From: Flavobacterium sediminis
GTDB lineage: Bacteria > Bacteroidota > Bacteroidia > Flavobacteriales > Flavobacteriaceae
Length of the DNA: 64,000 bases
Assembly: GCF_003148385.1 (NCBI RefSeq)
Contig: NZ_CP029463.1
Location: forward strand, 2,542,001-2,606,000
Direction: 5' to 3'
The translations under genes were made by a program, and so were the position numbers. Shown here piece by piece: positions 62,471 through 64,000 of the stretch (the stretch's first letter is position 1; the number at the start of each line of letters is the position of its first letter). The notes beneath the pieces are model-generated. The model worked only from the letters and a program-made list of their open reading frames with translations. It was not told the origin of the DNA and searched no databases.

Positions 62471-63397
62471 ATGTCGGAAGCAATTGAAAATAAACTGAAC
62501 AAAATTCCTGTAGTCAAACAATTGGTGGCTATTGCAAAAAAGATAACCCTGAAATCATTAGAAGGACTTTCCCTTTATGATATTGTAGAGCTTTATGTAA
62601 TGGGAATTTTAAAAGGTGCTTTCTCTTACAGGGCGAGTGCTATTGCATTCAGTTTCTTTATGGCCTTGTTTCCGTTTGCTTTATTTATACTAAACCTGAT
62701 TCCTTATATTCCGATTGATAATTTTCAGGATGATTTTTTAGAATTTGTGTCTCAGAATGTCCCGCCTAATACGTTTGATGCTATTAAAAATACTATTTAC
62801 GATATTCTGAACAATAGTTATAACGGTTTATTGTCTTCCGGTTTTATCTTGTCTATCTTCTTGATGACTAATGGAATAAATGCTATTCTGGGAGGTTTCG
62901 AAATGTCAACGCATATTACTATAACCAGAGGCTTTTTCAGGCAGTATTTCATTGCTTTGGCTATATCCTTAAGTCTGTCATTTATTTTGCTGTTTACAGT
63001 AGCGGCTATCGTTACATTTGAAGTGGTTATTCAAAAAATTAAATTACAGGGACTCATCAATGACGATGTAGAACTTATTGTTTGGGGACGTTATCTGTTT
63101 GTATTGCTGATGGTTTTGATAACCACTTCGATCTTGTATAAATTCGGAACCAAAGAAACCTATTCGATCTCCTTTATTAGTTATGGAGCAGTCTTTACTA
63201 CGATTCTGATTGTTATTTCATCCTATATTTTTGGTATTTATGTAGAAAAATTTGCTAGATATAATGAACTGTACGGTTCAATTGGTACACTTCTTGTACT
63301 GATGTTTTATATTTGGATCAATTGTATGGTTTTATTACTCGGATTTGAGTTAAACGCCACAATTAGTAAATTAAAAAGAAAAAATTTATATATTTAG
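62471..63397 (+). CDS. YihY/BrkB family membrane protein
   Basis: A 308-residue inner-membrane protein with about six helices. It contains the family motifs FSYRASAIAFSFFMALFPFA (about 53-72), LIPYIPIDNFQDDFLEFVSQ, and the end GSIGTLLVLMFYIWINCMVLLLGFELNATI. Members are called YihY or, wrongly, ribonuclease BN; they are now seen as membrane proteins of unclear role. It follows nadC by 4 bases. No enzyme motif is seen. Confidence 0.9.
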   Translation: MSEAIENKLNKIPVVKQLVAIAKKITLKSLEGLSLYDIVELYVMGILKGAFSYRASAIAFSFFMALFPFALFILNLIPYIPIDNFQDDFLEFVSQNVPPNTFDAIKNTIYDILNNSYNGLLSSGFILSIFLMTNGINAILGGFEMSTHITITRGFFRQYFIALAISLSLSFILLFTVAAIVTFEVVIQKIKLQGLINDDVELIVWGRYLFVLLMVLITTSILYKFGTKETYSISFISYGAVFTTILIVISSYIFGIYVEKFARYNELYGSIGTLLVLMFYIWINCMVLLLGFELNATISKLKRKNLYI

Positions 63398-63418
63398 CAA
63401 AAATTAAAATCAAAAATT

Positions 63419-63982
63419 ATGAAAAAACAAATTGCTTTAATGTTGTTAGTGATAAGTTCGTCACTTATGTCTTTTGCGCAAACTACGATTAGCGGAGTAA
63501 AGGTAGATGGTAAACTTTCAATTGACGGACAGGATTTGATCTTAAACGGAGCCGGGCTGAGAGAGAAGTTATGGATAGACTTGTATGTAGGGGCGTTGTA
63601 TCTTCCTAAAAAATCGAACAGTGCAAATGATATTATGGCAAGTGCAGACGGCGCAGCAATAAAATTAACGATTGTTTCAGGAATGATTACTTCTGAAAAA
63701 ATGATCAATGCCGTTAATGAAGGATTTGAAAATGCAACAAAAGGAAATACAGCATCGATAAAAACAAAAATTGAAAAATTTAAGTCTTTTTTTAGTGAAG
63801 AAATTAAGAAAGGAGATCAGTTTTTAATTGTCAACGTACCGGGAACCGGAATTGTAGTATATAAAAATGGTGTTAAAAAAGGTTCTATCGATGGACATGA
63901 CTTTAAAAAAGCGCTTTTCGGAATCTGGTTATGCGATAAGCCGGCTGATAAAAATTTAAAAGCAGGTATGTTGGGAAAATAA
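63419..63982 (+). CDS. Exported chalcone isomerase-like protein
   Basis: A 187-residue exported protein (signal MLLVISSSLMSFAQ) with the chalcone isomerase-like fold: LILNGAGLREKLWIDLYVGALYLPK (about 40-64, in pieces), ANDIMASADGAAIKLTIVSG, FKSFFSEEIKKGDQFLIVNV and the end FKKALFGIWLCDKPADKNLK. Bacterial members bind fatty acids or lipids in the periplasm rather than isomerising chalcones; the catalytic role here is unknown. It follows YihY by 21 bases. Confidence 0.88.
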   Translation: MKKQIALMLLVISSSLMSFAQTTISGVKVDGKLSIDGQDLILNGAGLREKLWIDLYVGALYLPKKSNSANDIMASADGAAIKLTIVSGMITSEKMINAVNEGFENATKGNTASIKTKIEKFKSFFSEEIKKGDQFLIVNVPGTGIVVYKNGVKKGSIDGHDFKKALFGIWLCDKPADKNLKAGMLGK

Positions 63983-64000
63983 ACCTGTTGGTATAAAAGA

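Noticed and set aside
1..64000. Insertion sequences, prophage genes, CRISPR arrays, defence or secretion islands
   Set aside because: I found no transposase, integrase, phage protein or regular spaced repeats; the gene content is core and syntenic in style.

Overview
The window is a gene-dense, low-GC stretch of a Flavobacteriaceae chromosome, most likely Flavobacterium or a close relative. The evidence is the gliding lipoprotein GldI, a secreted protein with the C-terminal domain of type IX secretion type B cargo, many Bacteroidota-only families (DUF6048, DUF6095, DUF6146, DUF6452, DUF6787), repeated TAnnTTTG promoter elements of the Bacteroidota primary sigma factor, and little use of Shine-Dalgarno sites. 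It holds about 70 protein genes and three tRNAs. I see no rRNA, insertion sequence, prophage or CRISPR array. No stretch over 300 bases lacks a gene; the longest sparse part (11651-12000) holds tRNA-Ala and its terminator.

Layout: 1-3.6 kb has the 3' end of proS, two tRNA-Glu genes, rpsT, typA and an unknown gene. At 3.66-9.9 kb a minus-strand run carries two tandem cyclophilin-FKBP genes (the second split by a -1 frameshift), gldI, nrnA, a fluoride channel gene and a large T9SS cargo gene. At 9.9-14.2 kb come an ABC-2 exporter pair, tRNA-Ala, a tiny DUF1328 gene, a TIGR02757 gene, an acetyltransferase and a LolD-like ATPase. At 14.3-20.4 kb come a lipoprotein MsrA, an AraC/cupin/hydrolase cassette, small unknown membrane genes and serA. 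At 20.4-26.4 kb come serC, a LuxC-type acyl-CoA reductase, a ferredoxin and ychF. At 27.2-31.8 kb is parE-parC. At 32.0-35.2 kb is a two-gene unit: a PhoX-like lipoprotein followed by an imelysin-diheme peroxidase fusion. At 35-45 kb come murQ, a ZIP transporter, methyltransferases (one frameshifted), a GT9 glycosyltransferase, a DUF6048/DUF6452 pair and rlmD. At 45-64 kb come rocD, a phospholipid operon (LUD, cdsA, psd, acyl-CoA-binding protein, SOD lipoprotein, UDG), rsfS-ftsH, birA, ccsBA, a K+ channel, a GPx lipoprotein, a sulfurtransferase, menD, DUF2853, nadC, yihY and a chalcone-isomerase-like gene.

Two themes stand out. One is envelope protein folding: three adjacent peptidyl-prolyl isomerases including GldI. 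The other is oxidant handling outside the cytoplasm: MsrA, SOD, GPx and a diheme peroxidase all carry lipoprotein signals, and CcsBA can supply c-type heme attachment.

Most of the window is ordinary core genome. The observations I rate highest are the A-AAA-AAG slip site between the cyclophilin and FKBP domains, and the PhoX-like plus imelysin-peroxidase unit, which resembles iron-related imelysin loci in other phyla. A second frameshift elsewhere (rlmL-like gene) means base-level sequence error must be excluded for the first.
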